A DNA stretch of 64,000 bases from NCBI GenBank assembly GCA_904419725.1, contig CAJFSP010000004.1:1-64000 (forward strand). The letters run 5' to 3'. Numbering within the stretch: the first letter of the stretch is position 1; the number at the start of each line of letters is the position of its first letter. Below are positions 34,205-42,915 of this stretch, piece after piece. Under the pieces are notes generated by a model. That model saw only the letters and a list, made by a program, of their open reading frames with translations, was not told the origin of the DNA and searched no databases. The stretch is from Candidatus Heteroclostridium caecigallinarum. Its GTDB lineage: Bacteria > Bacillota > Clostridia > Christensenellales > CAG-314. The translations under genes were made by a program, and so were the position numbers.

Positions 34205-34401
34205 GCTGACTACCTCCGTGGATGTTTTGTGGTTTCAACTTATCATATATTTTGTGCCTGAACAAGCAAAAACAAACAAAACAAAACAATAGTTTTTTTT
34301 TAACGGAGATGCGAGTTTTTTTAACGGGAAAGTTTGTTTTTAAACAAACAGACGGGTAAAATAAGGCTGAAAACGCCGGTTCCGGCGGAAATTCGAGTGA
34401 T

Positions 34402-34833
34402 TGTCAGACGAACGGCGGAGAAAGAGCATTGTATCAATTCGGGGTTCCGCTCGCTTGTGGCGGGCTGGTTTTATACGATTGCTACACGCAAGTGTCAATC
34501 GCGTCACCGTATGTGAGAGCTGGCGTAAGCAAAAAAAGAGACACTGTGTTTACAGTGCCGTAATGGTGGTGGGGAGTACAGGGCTCGTAAGGAGCGGAGC
34601 GACGGAATACTCGCGCGGTGTTTTGCGTGGCGTTCAGGCAAACGGAGGAGAAAGGGTATTGCTATATCAAATCGGCATTGCGTTTGCTCGTGGCGGCGCC
34701 GACAAGTCGGCTGGCTTATACGATTGCTACACGCAAGTGTCAATCGCGTCACCGCAGGTGAGAGCTGGCGTAAGCAAAAAAAAGAGACACTGTGTTTACA
34801 GTGCCGTAATGGTGGTGGGGAGTACAGGGCTCG
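34402..34833. repeat. Tandem duplication carrying a terminator and a tRNA-Val 3' fragment
   Basis: Two copies, about 34402-34587 and 34632-34833, align at an offset of 245-246 bases over their last 120 positions. Both include the tRNA operon terminator and the 3' end of tRNA-Val with CCA. The downstream copy joins the intact tRNA gene; the upstream copy stops after GGGGAGTACAGGGCTCG and then diverges. No gene is supported in 34205-34812; the remainder is AT-rich spacer in front of the SDR gene. Confidence 0.78.
34773..34803 (-). terminator. Terminator of the tRNA operon (second copy at about 34526-34557)
   Basis: On the minus strand CACTGT, loop AAAC, ACAGTG, then TCTC and a run of eight T. 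The duplicated copy has seven T. Confidence 0.82.
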
Positions 34834-34888
34834 AACCTGTGACCCCCTGCTTGTAAGGCAGATGCTCTCCCAGCTGAGCTAACTCCCC
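34813..34888 (-). tRNA. tRNA-Val (UAC)
   Basis: A 76-nt cloverleaf with GGGGAGU acceptor, D arm AGCUCAGCUGGGAGAGC, anticodon loop CUUACAA (anticodon UAC), T loop GGUUCGAGCC and encoded CCA. It is the last gene of a four-tRNA operon. Confidence 0.96.
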
Positions 34889-34893
34889 GATAA

Positions 34894-34968
34894 TGGTGAC
34901 CCCTGCGAGAATCGAACTCGCGTTACCGCCGTGAAAGGGCGATGTCTTGACCGCTTGACCAAGGGGCC
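34894..34968 (-). tRNA. tRNA-Glu (UUC)
   Basis: A 75-nt cloverleaf with GGCCCCU acceptor, anticodon loop CUUUCAC (anticodon UUC), AGUUCGAUUCU T arm and encoded CCA. Confidence 0.95.
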
Positions 34969-34974
34969 GTTTTG

Positions 34975-35052
34975 TGGTAGCGGCGGTCGGATTCGAACCA
35001 ACGACCTGCCGGGTATGAACCGGCCGCTATAGACCAACTAAGCTACGCCGCC
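34975..35052 (-). tRNA. Elongator tRNA-Met (CAU)
   Basis: A 78-nt cloverleaf with fully paired GGCGGCG acceptor, anticodon loop UUCAUAC and encoded CCA. The paired first position and D arm GUAGCUUAGUUGG mark it as elongator type; a tRNA-Ile2 with modified CAU is the alternative. Confidence 0.9.
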
Positions 35053-35062
35053 ATACAAAAAA

Positions 35063-35139
<77 letters not shown>

Positions 35140-35311
35140 ATATCGATGCTTTGATATTCTATCAGCACGGCGGAGAAATGTCAAGTGTTTTTATTCAATA
35201 AAATATCCGTCTTCGCCGCCGCGCGTCAGGCAACATAAATTGCGCAAATGCGCTTTTAATCCGCAAAAACCGACCGCATAAAAATGTTACCTTGAAGCCC
35301 GAGGGTGAACG

Positions 35312-37615
35312 ATGAAAAATTTTTCCGATATATATAAAAGAGAATTTGCCGTCGGAGCGGGGCTGCTCTCCGCTTTTTTGGCGCTCAGGTTTCTGCCGGA
35401 CGCGGACTTTGCTTTTTCGCTGTGTTTCGGGCTTTACGCCGCTTCGCTGCTGTGCGGGGCGGGGTTGCTGCCGTCCGCCGCGGCGTACGGGCTGTCCGGC
35501 GCGTTTTTCGGCATGGACGTGTTTTTATACACCGCCGTCAGCCTTATCGTGAGCGTCGCGGTGATGTTTTTGCTCAAAGCGCTTAAAAAAAACATAAGCA
35601 GGCGTTGGGTCGCCGCCGCGCTGTTTCTGGGTCAGATATTTTTTCTGGCGTATAATTCGCCGTCGGCGGAAGTCATTATCGCCAAAGCCGTCTGCGCTTC
35701 TTCGGCGTTTGTGTTTTGCGCCGTGAGTTTTTACGCCATAAAATGCGTGTTTGTAAGGGGGCTTAAATACAGGCTGGACACCGATGAAAAAATCTGCCTC
35801 GCCGTTTTCGCCGTGTGTCTGTCGGCGGGGCTGGCGGGCATAAACCCGTGGGGCGTGCCGCTGCTGCGTTTCGTCGGCGGTTTTGCCGTGCTTATGTCGC
35901 TTTACGTTTTCGGCGGATACACCTGCATGATGACGGCGGTGCTGACGGGCGCGGGCGGCGCTTTCGGCACGGGCACGCTGACGGATATCGCCGTGTTCGC
36001 CCTGTGGGGCGTGGCGGCGTGTTCTTTCAGGCGGGTAAGGCCGCTGTGCGCTTTTTCCGTGCCGCTGATTGACCTGATTGTCAAATACGTGTTTGTCGGG
36101 CAGACCATTTCCGTGCAGGGCACGGCGGCGCTTGTGGCGGGCTGCGTGGTTTTTCTGCTGGTGCCGAAGTCGGCCGTCGCCGCGTGGCACGACAAATTCG
36201 GGCGCGGCGGCGAGAGTTACGCCGCGCGCAGCATCGTCAGCCGCGCCAAAAACAACATTTCCCGCAAACTGTACGACCTGTCGGAAGTGTTTTTTGAAAT
36301 GAAACTGGGTTTTCAGGGCATGGTCAAGGGGGTGCTGCCCAGAGAACAGGCCAAGGTTATGCTCGCCAAAGAAGTGTCGGAAACGGTGTGCAAAGACTGC
36401 GCCGAACGCACGGCGTGCTGGCGCGTCAACATGGAAAAGACGGAAAAGGCCTTTATAAACATGACGGACGGCGCGCTTGACAGGGGCAAGGCCACCGTGC
36501 TGGATTTGCCCAACGCCATGACGCAGAAGTGCAAAAGGCTGCCCGCCGTGCTTTCAGGCGTCAACCAGGCGGTGGAGAGATACAAAAACTATTATACCGT
36601 GGCGACAAACAACGACAACAGCCGCCTGCTTATAGGCGAACAGCTGGGCGGCGTCGCCAACATCATGAAAAATCTTTCGGAGCAGGCAAAGGAAAGTTCG
36701 TCTTTCGACAGGGAGAAAGAAGCGGCTCTGTTCGAGGAACTGACAAGGGGCGGCGTCCTCATAAAAGAAGCGGTGGTGGCCAGCGGGAAGGACGGTTTTT
36801 GCGTGACCGTCGTGGTGGAAAGCGACGCCGGCAAGACCAAACCGGTGGGCGGCATGGTCAGCCGCGTATGCGGCGTGAGAATGATGCTGACCGAAACGCT
36901 GGCGACGCGCAGCAAAAACTGGGTTGTGATGACGTTTTTGCCGGCGCCGCGTTTCGACGTGGTGTTCGGTTTCTCCGCCGCGAAAAAGAGCGGCAGCGAG
37001 ATTTCGGGCGATACGCACACTTTTTTGCGCATAGACGAGCACCGTTTTCTCATCGGGCTGTGCGACGGCATGGGCAGCGGCGTCAGCGCCGAAAAAGCCA
37101 GCGGCACCGCCATTTCTCTGATAGAAAATTTTTACAAGGCTGGTTTTGACAATGAAACCATTCTGACCAACGTCAACCGCCTGCTTACGCTGTCGCAGGA
37201 CGAGACATTCACGGCGGTGGACATTGCCGTGGTGGATCTGGGCGCCGGCATATGCGACTTTATCAAAATAGGCGCGCCGTGCGGTTTCGTCAAAAGCGGC
37301 GGAAACGTGGAGATAATTTCGGCGGGCTCGCTGCCGCTGGGCGTGCTGGAAGAAATGAAACCCTGCGTCACCAAAAAGGCGCTGGCGGACGGCGACATAA
37401 TCGTTATGGCGAGCGACGGCGTGACCGACGCCTTTGCCACAAAAGAACGGATGGCGGCGGAAATCAACGAAACCGTCTTCAAGACCCCGCAGGAAACGGC
37501 GGACATTCTGCTTAAAGCGGCGGTGGACGCCTGCGGCGGCGAAACGAAAGACGACATGACCGTCATCGTGGCGAAAATTTTTGAAACGGACGCCGGGCGC
37601 GGCGCCGCGGGTTGA
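35312..37615 (+). CDS. spoIIE: Stage II sporulation protein E, PP2C-type phosphatase
   Basis: The 767-residue protein has about ten transmembrane helices (about 10-300), a central region with a Cys-rich segment (CKDCAERTACW near 360) and a C-terminal PP2C-like phosphatase (about 560-765) with LIGLCDGMGSG, DLGAGICDFIKIG and MASDGVTDAF. In sporulating Firmicutes SpoIIE sits at the polar septum and dephosphorylates SpoIIAA to activate sigma-F in the forespore. The length is close to that in Bacillus. It is followed by tilS and hpt as in Bacillus and many Clostridia. The ribosome site is GAGGGTG. Confidence 0.93.
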   Translation: MKNFSDIYKREFAVGAGLLSAFLALRFLPDADFAFSLCFGLYAASLLCGAGLLPSAAAYGLSGAFFGMDVFLYTAVSLIVSVAVMFLLKALKKNISRRWVAAALFLGQIFFLAYNSPSAEVIIAKAVCASSAFVFCAVSFYAIKCVFVRGLKYRLDTDEKICLAVFAVCLSAGLAGINPWGVPLLRFVGGFAVLMSLYVFGGYTCMMTAVLTGAGGAFGTGTLTDIAVFALWGVAACSFRRVRPLCAFSVPLIDLIVKYVFVGQTISVQGTAALVAGCVVFLLVPKSAVAAWHDKFGRGGESYAARSIVSRAKNNISRKLYDLSEVFFEMKLGFQGMVKGVLPREQAKVMLAKEVSETVCKDCAERTACWRVNMEKTEKAFINMTDGALDRGKATVLDLPNAMTQKCKRLPAVLSGVNQAVERYKNYYTVATNNDNSRLLIGEQLGGVANIMKNLSEQAKESSSFDREKEAALFEELTRGGVLIKEAVVASGKDGFCVTVVVESDAGKTKPVGGMVSRVCGVRMMLTETLATRSKNWVVMTFLPAPRFDVVFGFSAAKKSGSEISGDTHTFLRIDEHRFLIGLCDGMGSGVSAEKASGTAISLIENFYKAGFDNETILTNVNRLLTLSQDETFTAVDIAVVDLGAGICDFIKIGAPCGFVKSGGNVEIISAGSLPLGVLEEMKPCVTKKALADGDIIVMASDGVTDAFATKERMAAEINETVFKTPQETADILLKAAVDACGGETKDDMTVIVAKIFETDAGRGAAG

Positions 37616-37676
37616 AAGGACGGAGCGGATTTACCGAAAATTAAAGGCACGGCTTTGCCGTGTTTTTTGTTTTGTG

Positions 37677-37706
37677 TTGAAAAGATGCGGCGGTTTGTGT
37701 TAAACT
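37677..37706 (+). promoter_or_regulatory. Possible leaderless promoter of tilS
   Basis: TTGAAA (37677-37682), 18 nt, TAAACT (37701-37706). ATG 37713 coincides with the expected transcript start and no ribosome site is present. A hairpin with GGCAC/GTGCC-like arms near 37647 may end the spoIIE transcript. Confidence 0.5.
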
Positions 37707-37712
37707 ATATTT

Positions 37713-38990
37713 ATGCTTACGGATTTTCTCAAAGGCAAAAGGGTGGCGGCCGCCGTCAGCGGCGGCGTGGATTCCGTCGTGCTGCTGGACAAGTTGGCGC
37801 GCGCCCGTAAAGAACTTGATATAGAACTTATGGTGATTAACGTGGAGCACGGCATAAGGGCGGAGAGCAAAGCCGACAGTCTGTTCGTCAAAGAACTGGC
37901 GGCAGGTTACGGCGTGCCGTTTTTCTGCTTCGAGGTGGATTCGCCGTCTTTTGCCAAAGCCAACAAACTGTCGGAAGAAACCGCCGCCAGAATTTTGCGT
38001 TACAGGGCGTTTGAGAAGTTTGACGGCTGCGACGTAATCGCCCTGGCGCACCATATGTCCGACCAGGCGGAAAGCATACTCATGCATATTCTGCGTGGCA
38101 GCGGCACGTCTGGCGCGGCGGGCATGAAGGCTGTGAGCGGAAGGTACGTCCGCCCGCTGCTGGACACGCCAAAGGCGGAAATAGACGCTTACGCCGCCGG
38201 GCGCGGGCTTAAATTCGTGGTGGACAAGACAAATTTCGAAAACGACAAAACAAGAAACTTTCTGCGCAACGTGGTGTTTCCCGAACTCAATAAGATAAAC
38301 GCCAGGGCGGCGGAAAACATCTGCCGTTTCGGCGGGCATGTGCGCGCCGACGTGGAATTTCTGGACGGTCTTGCGGCGGCAATCCCCATGGAGAAAGAGA
38401 GCGGGCGAGCGACTTTTTGTTGCGACGCCGAAACCGCGTCGTCGCCGCTGTTCGCCAGGCTGGTGTTCAGGGCGGCGGCAAGCCTGGGCGTTTTCGCCGA
38501 CGTGGAGAGCAGGCATATAGAAGACCTTAAAAGACTGGCGCTTTTCGGCGCAACGGGAGCGTCGCTCGACCTGCCGCACGGCATGAGGGCTGTCAAGGAA
38601 TACGGCAAACTGACTTTCATAAGGGGCGCGGCGGAGAAATACGGCGGAGAAGTGGCTTTCGCCGCCGGCGAAACTGTTTTCGACGGCAAAAAAGTGGTTG
38701 TTACGCCGGGCAGAAACGGCGGGTTGTATTTCGACGGCGGTAAACTGCCGCCCGGCTGCGTAATCCGCCACAGAAGAGAGGGCGACGTGTTTGCCAAATT
38801 CGGCGGCGGCGCGAAAAAACTCAAAGACTATCTCATTGACAAAAAAATTCCCGCCCGCGAGAGAGACGGGCTGACGCTGGTGGCGAAGGGCAAAGAAGTG
38901 TATATTATATGCGGCGTGGAAATCAGCCGCAAAATCAAGGTGGACAAAAACAGCGAAAGCGTTTATAGTATTGTCGTTAATCAGCTGTGA
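37713..38990 (+). CDS. tilS: tRNA(Ile)-lysidine synthase
   Basis: The 425-residue N-type ATP-pyrophosphatase has the P-loop AVSGGVDSVVLLDKL (about 13-27), HHMSDQAESILMHILRG and RPLL motifs, and a C-terminal domain ending around KKLKDYLIDKKIPARERDGL. TilS puts lysidine on the CAU anticodon of tRNA-Ile2 so that it reads AUA. The gene order spoIIE-tilS-hpt is conserved. Transcription may start at the ATG itself. Confidence 0.94.
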   Translation: MLTDFLKGKRVAAAVSGGVDSVVLLDKLARARKELDIELMVINVEHGIRAESKADSLFVKELAAGYGVPFFCFEVDSPSFAKANKLSEETAARILRYRAFEKFDGCDVIALAHHMSDQAESILMHILRGSGTSGAAGMKAVSGRYVRPLLDTPKAEIDAYAAGRGLKFVVDKTNFENDKTRNFLRNVVFPELNKINARAAENICRFGGHVRADVEFLDGLAAAIPMEKESGRATFCCDAETASSPLFARLVFRAAASLGVFADVESRHIEDLKRLALFGATGASLDLPHGMRAVKEYGKLTFIRGAAEKYGGEVAFAAGETVFDGKKVVVTPGRNGGLYFDGGKLPPGCVIRHRREGDVFAKFGGGAKKLKDYLIDKKIPARERDGLTLVAKGKEVYIICGVEISRKIKVDKNSESVYSIVVNQL

Positions 38991-38997
38991 GGTAAAA

Positions 38998-39543
38998 ATG
39001 AAAACACACGAGAACATAGAAAAAGTGCTTATAACCAAAGAAGAAATTGCCGAAAAAGTCAAAGAGACGGCGGAAAAACTTTCGGCGGATTACAAGGACA
39101 AAAATCCGCTTATGATATGCGTGCTCAAAGGGGCGGCGGTGTTTTTCGCCGACCTGACCAGAGCCATGGACATCGACGTGGAAACCGACTTTATGGCTAT
39201 TTCGAGTTATGGCGGCGGCACCAAGAGCAGCGGGCAAATCAGACTGATCAAAGACGTGTCGATAAACCTTGTGGGCAGGGACGTGGTGATTGTGGAAGAC
39301 ATAGTCGACAGCGGCAACACGCTGAAAAACCTCAAAACCCTGCTGGACGCAAGGGGCGCCAGAAGCGTGGCGGCGTGCTGTCTTCTGAGCAAACCGAGCC
39401 GCAGAACCTGCGACGTCGGCGTGGAATACGTCTGTTTCGAGGTGCCTGACGAGTTTGTGGTGGGTTACGGGCTGGATTACGCCGAAAAATACAGAAACCT
39501 CGACAGCGTGTGCGTGCTTCGCAAAGAGGCGATAAAGAGCTGA
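38998..39543 (+). CDS. hpt: Hypoxanthine phosphoribosyltransferase
   Basis: The 181-residue protein has the PRPP-binding loop VVIVEDIVDSGNTLKNL (about 98-114) and the purine-contact C-terminus FVVGYGLDYAEKYRNL. It salvages hypoxanthine and guanine with PRPP. Start 38998 follows GAGGTAAAA, seven bases after the tilS stop. In Bacillus the next gene is ftsH; here lipoate metabolism genes follow under a new promoter. Confidence 0.95.
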   Translation: MKTHENIEKVLITKEEIAEKVKETAEKLSADYKDKNPLMICVLKGAAVFFADLTRAMDIDVETDFMAISSYGGGTKSSGQIRLIKDVSINLVGRDVVIVEDIVDSGNTLKNLKTLLDARGARSVAACCLLSKPSRRTCDVGVEYVCFEVPDEFVVGYGLDYAEKYRNLDSVCVLRKEAIKS

Positions 39544-39562
39544 ACGGCGGGCAAATTAGTTA

Positions 39563-39591
39563 TTTACAATTTTCGCCGTGTTTGATATAAT
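39563..39591 (+). promoter_or_regulatory. Promoter of the lipoate gene cluster
   Basis: TTTACA (39563-39568), 17 nt, TATAAT (39586-39591), with a short leader carrying GACGAGG before ATG 39611. Confidence 0.75.
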
Positions 39592-39610
39592 CAAAAGACG
39601 AGGTTTGAAT

Positions 39611-40573
39611 ATGATTACCAGCATCAAGGCGGTCGTTACCGACAGCACGGAGCCGTTTCACAACATCGCGTTGGAGTCGAGGCTTCTGGACGTGTGCGAC
39701 GGGCACACCGTGTACATGTATCTGTGGCGCAACGACAAGACAGTGGTTATCGGCAAATTTCAAAACGCTTTTCAGGAGTGCGACATTGACCGTCTGCAAA
39801 GCGTCGGCGGCACTCTGGTGCGCAGGCTTACGGGCGGCGGCGCAGTGTATCACGACGTCAACAACCTGAACTTTTCTTTCGTGGCGCATAAAGACAATTA
39901 TGACAAGGCCAGGCAGCAGGCGGTGATTCTCCGCGCCGTGCGCAGGCTGGGCATAAAAGCCGAGGTCAGCGGCAGAAACGACATCACTGTGGACGGCAAA
40001 AAATTTTCAGGCAACTCGTTTCTGACGCGCGGCGACGTTACGCTGCACAACGGCACCATCATGATCGATACCGACAAGGACATGATGTCAAAATGCCTGA
40101 CGGTGTCGAAAGACAAAATGCAGTCCAAAGGCGTGGCGTCGGTCAGGAGCAGAACGGTAAACCTCAGGCAGTACGACAAGACGCTCACGACGGGCAAAAT
40201 GGCGCTGGAACTGCTGAGAGCGTTCGGCGACGTGTACGAACTGCCCGTGCAACTCATTAAAGAAGACGAACTCGGCTCCGCCGAGATTGAAAAAATAAAG
40301 ACCGACGTGTTTATGAACGACGCTTTCCGTTTCGGAACCAATCCGTCGTTTACGGACACGGTGAGCGGCAGATTCGCCTGGGGCGGCGTGGAAGTACGCT
40401 ATTCTTCGGAAGGTGGCGTCATCACAAACGCGGAAGTGTTTTCCGACGCGCTGGACACCGAGGCGATTGACGCTTTGCGCGCCTATCTGCCGGGCAAAGA
40501 TATAAACACGCTCAAAAAAATCAAGCCTGACGAAAACAACAAAATTTTAACCGACACAGTCGGCTTGTTTTGA
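39611..40573 (+). CDS. lplA: Lipoate-protein ligase
   Basis: The 320-residue protein has the biotin/lipoate ligase fold with RRLTGGGAVYHD (about 78-89), the ligand-binding GRNDITVDGKKFSGNSF with the catalytic Lys, and a C-terminal accessory domain. It activates lipoate with ATP and attaches it to lipoyl domains. The likely acceptor is GcvH, encoded 1.5 kb downstream in the same direction, with dihydrolipoyl dehydrogenase between. No lipoate synthase gene is visible, so exogenous lipoate may be scavenged. Confidence 0.93.
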   Translation: MITSIKAVVTDSTEPFHNIALESRLLDVCDGHTVYMYLWRNDKTVVIGKFQNAFQECDIDRLQSVGGTLVRRLTGGGAVYHDVNNLNFSFVAHKDNYDKARQQAVILRAVRRLGIKAEVSGRNDITVDGKKFSGNSFLTRGDVTLHNGTIMIDTDKDMMSKCLTVSKDKMQSKGVASVRSRTVNLRQYDKTLTTGKMALELLRAFGDVYELPVQLIKEDELGSAEIEKIKTDVFMNDAFRFGTNPSFTDTVSGRFAWGGVEVRYSSEGGVITNAEVFSDALDTEAIDALRAYLPGKDINTLKKIKPDENNKILTDTVGLF

Positions 40574-40590
40574 TATCAAGGAGGAACATT

Positions 40591-41988
40591 ATGAGTCAAT
40601 TTGATTTGATTGTCATCGGCGCCGGTCCTGGCGGATACGTCGCCGCCATCAGGGCAGCGCAGTACGGCATGAAAGTCGCCGTGGTGGAAAGAAACACCGT
40701 GGGCGGCACCTGCCTTAACAGAGGCTGCATACCTACCAAAGCGCTTTTGCACGCCGGCGAAGTTCTTGACGAAATGAGAGAAGCGTCGAAACTCGGCCTC
40801 AGCTGCGGCGAAGTGTCTTACGACATGGAAGCCGTGTATAAACGCAGGGACGACGTGGTCAAAAAACTGCGCGGCGGCGTTGAAATGCTCTTCAAGTCTT
40901 ACGGGGTAACCCTGTACCGCGGGCACGGCAGTTTTGTCGACAAAAACACCGTGTGCGTCACGAGCGACAGCGGCGAAGAAAACATCTCCGCCAAATACAT
41001 CATCATCGCCGTCGGCAGCGAAGTCAGAAACCCGCACTTCCCGGGCATCGAACTTGCCATGGACAGCGACGATATTCTGGAAAAGCACCTTGAAATTCCG
41101 CAGAACGTCGCCATAGCCGGCGCCAGCGTAATCGGCGTGGAATTCGCTACCATTATGCGCAGTTTCGGCAAAAACGTGACGATAATCGCCACCCGTGACC
41201 ATCTGATTCCTAAAACCGACAGAGACCTCGGCATTCAGCTCGGCACGACGATGAAACGCAAGGGCATCAAAATTCTCTACAAGTCCAGAATGAAAGAAGT
41301 GCAGAAAATCGACGGCGGCGTGAGAGTGTTCTTCACCACTCCTGACGGCGTTGATTCCATCGACACCGAAATGCTCATCGCCTGCATCGGCCGCAGCCCG
41401 TATCTCGAAGGCCTCAAACCTGAAAATGCCGGCGTTGAAGTCAAAGACGGCAAAATCGTTGTGGACGACAACCTCAAAACTTCCGCCGACAACATTTACG
41501 CCATCGGCGACTGCCTTGGCGGCGAAATCCAGCTGGCTCACTGGGCGTCGGCTCAGGGCTGCAACGTCGTGGCGGACATCTGCGGCAAAGAAAGACCTTA
41601 CAATCTTGCCGCCTGCCCTGCGTGCATCTATACTTCGCCTGAAATCGCCAACGTGGGTCTCACCGAAGAAGAATGCGCCGAAAAAGGCATCGAAGTGGAA
41701 GTCGGCAAATACAACATGGCCGGCAACGGCAAATCCATGATTGTAAACCAGGGCGGTTTCATCAAAGTGCTGTTTGAAAAAGGCACCGAAAAAATGCTGG
41801 GCGCCGCGCTCTTCTGCAACAGAGCCACCGACATTGTGGGCGAACTTGCCGTGTGCGTCGCCACCGGCATGACGAGAGAAGAATTCCTCAAGACCATACA
41901 TCCGCACCCGACCGTTGTGGAAGGCGTTATGGAAGCGGTGGAAGCCAGCGAGGGCATGTCCATTCACTCGGCAAAAGTCGTCAGATAA
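40591..41988 (+). CDS. lpdA: Dihydrolipoyl dehydrogenase
   Basis: The 465-residue flavoprotein has the FAD motif VIGAGPGGYVAAIRAAQYG, redox-active disulfide GGTCLNRGCIPTKALL (about 38-53), an NAD-binding motif IAGASVIGVEFATIM and the C-terminal HPHPTVVEGVMEA with the catalytic His-Glu pair. It reoxidises dihydrolipoyl groups with NAD. The 17-base gap to lplA and an AAGGAGGAAC ribosome site indicate cotranscription. Pyruvate or 2-oxo acid dehydrogenase E1/E2 genes are absent here, so GcvH is the probable partner. Confidence 0.94.
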   Translation: MSQFDLIVIGAGPGGYVAAIRAAQYGMKVAVVERNTVGGTCLNRGCIPTKALLHAGEVLDEMREASKLGLSCGEVSYDMEAVYKRRDDVVKKLRGGVEMLFKSYGVTLYRGHGSFVDKNTVCVTSDSGEENISAKYIIIAVGSEVRNPHFPGIELAMDSDDILEKHLEIPQNVAIAGASVIGVEFATIMRSFGKNVTIIATRDHLIPKTDRDLGIQLGTTMKRKGIKILYKSRMKEVQKIDGGVRVFFTTPDGVDSIDTEMLIACIGRSPYLEGLKPENAGVEVKDGKIVVDDNLKTSADNIYAIGDCLGGEIQLAHWASAQGCNVVADICGKERPYNLAACPACIYTSPEIANVGLTEEECAEKGIEVEVGKYNMAGNGKSMIVNQGGFIKVLFEKGTEKMLGAALFCNRATDIVGELAVCVATGMTREEFLKTIHPHPTVVEGVMEAVEASEGMSIHSAKVVR

Positions 41989-41989
41989 C

Positions 41990-42018
41990 TTGACTTGTAA
42001 ACTTCTTTGCAATATAAT
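41990..42018 (+). promoter_or_regulatory. Promoter of gcvH with a leader hairpin
   Basis: TTGACT (41990-41995), 17 nt, TATAAT (42013-42018). The leader forms TTAAGGC (42034-42040), loop GTAGA, GCCTTAA (42046-42052) directly before CGGAGG. The hairpin may protect the message or tune access to the ribosome site. Confidence 0.75.
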
Positions 42019-42064
42019 TTAATTAACAAAACTTTAAGGCGTAGAGCCTTAACGGAGGTTTCTT

Positions 42065-42433
42065 ATGGCAATCTTTAAAGACAATCTGTTGTACACCGCC
42101 ACCCACGAATGGGCTGACATTCAGGGCAACACCGCTAAAATGGGTATTTCCGATTACAGACAAGACGGTCTCGGTGAAATCGTTTTCGTCAATTTCCCGG
42201 AAGTTGGCGCCGAAGTCAAAGCCGGTGAAAAAATCTGCGAACTTGAATCGCTCAAAGCGGTTACCGACATCATGAGCCCTGTTTCCGGTAAAGTTATCGC
42301 CATCAACAGCGAACTGGAAGACAACCCTGCCGCCATCAACGAAGACGCTTACGCGGCGTGGATTTGCGAAATCGAAGTGACCGGTAAAGGCGAACTTATG
42401 GACGCCGCCGCTTACGAAAAAATCTGCGAATGA
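42065..42433 (+). CDS. gcvH: Glycine cleavage system H protein
   Basis: The 122-residue protein has the lipoylation site in ELESLKAVTDIMSPVSG (Lys about 63) and the THEW start region. As a lipoyl carrier it shuttles aminomethyl groups in glycine cleavage. The gcvT and gcvP genes are absent from the window, so either they are elsewhere or this H protein serves as a lipoate relay or in another reaction. Codon use is relatively AT-rich and the promoter is strong, suggesting high expression. Confidence 0.93.
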   Translation: MAIFKDNLLYTATHEWADIQGNTAKMGISDYRQDGLGEIVFVNFPEVGAEVKAGEKICELESLKAVTDIMSPVSGKVIAINSELEDNPAAINEDAYAAWICEIEVTGKGELMDAAAYEKICE

Positions 42434-42456
42434 TTTTTGAAGATTAAACATACTTA

Positions 42457-42600
42457 AAACACCGCTTTCAGGGCGGTGTTTTTTGTATGCCGGAGATGTA
42501 GGCGAGGTGTGAGAACCATGCCGCAACAAACACCGCTTTCAGGGCGGTGTTTTTTGTATGCCGAAGATGTGGGCGAGGCGCCCGGAGCGGGATATTTCCC
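42457..42600 (+). repeat. Tandem duplication (71-bp period) carrying two terminators
   Basis: AAACACCGCTTTCAGGGCGG begins at 42457 and again at 42528. Both copies run on through GTGTTTTTTGTATGCCG and AGATGT/GGCGAGG with two mismatches. Each is an intrinsic terminator with arms ACACCGC and GCGGTGT and a T run. The result is a double terminator after gcvH. Confidence 0.88.
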
Positions 42601-42733
42601 CATTATTTATTAACTTAAAGTTAATATAAAATATGTATGTGCAAATAAAGTTAATAAAGAACGGCCGCGGCCGCTGCCGAAGGCGGACAAACGGGCGGAA
42701 ATAAGAAAAGGCGGCGTAAGCCGTCTTTTTGTT

Positions 42734-42871
42734 TTATGACATGCCGTCCGACACGATGTTGCCGTCGGTGTCGTCCCACAGGTCTTCGGGGTCGGGCACA
42801 ATCATGCAGAAATTGGGGTTCTGCGGCAAATTGTCGAGATTTTTTGGCAGATGTCTTGTTTTGTGTTTCAT
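42734..42871 (-). CDS. Small acidic hypothetical protein, 45 residues
   Basis: ATG at 42871 follows ACGGAGGTGAAAC and the frame ends at TAA 42734-42736. The protein begins MKHKTRHLPKNLDNL and ends in an acidic DPEDLWDDTDGNIV segment. It has no signal or membrane segment. A hairpin with GACGGC and GCCG arms and a T run follows on the minus strand. The good ribosome site and compact unit argue for a real gene; the family is not recognised. Nothing else is seen in 42600-42733. Confidence 0.6.
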   Translation of the reverse strand: MKHKTRHLPKNLDNLPQNPNFCMIVPDPEDLWDDTDGNIVSDGMS

Positions 42872-42915
42872 GTTTCACCTCCGTGCGCTGTTATTATGGG
42901 CGGAGGAGAGGCGTT

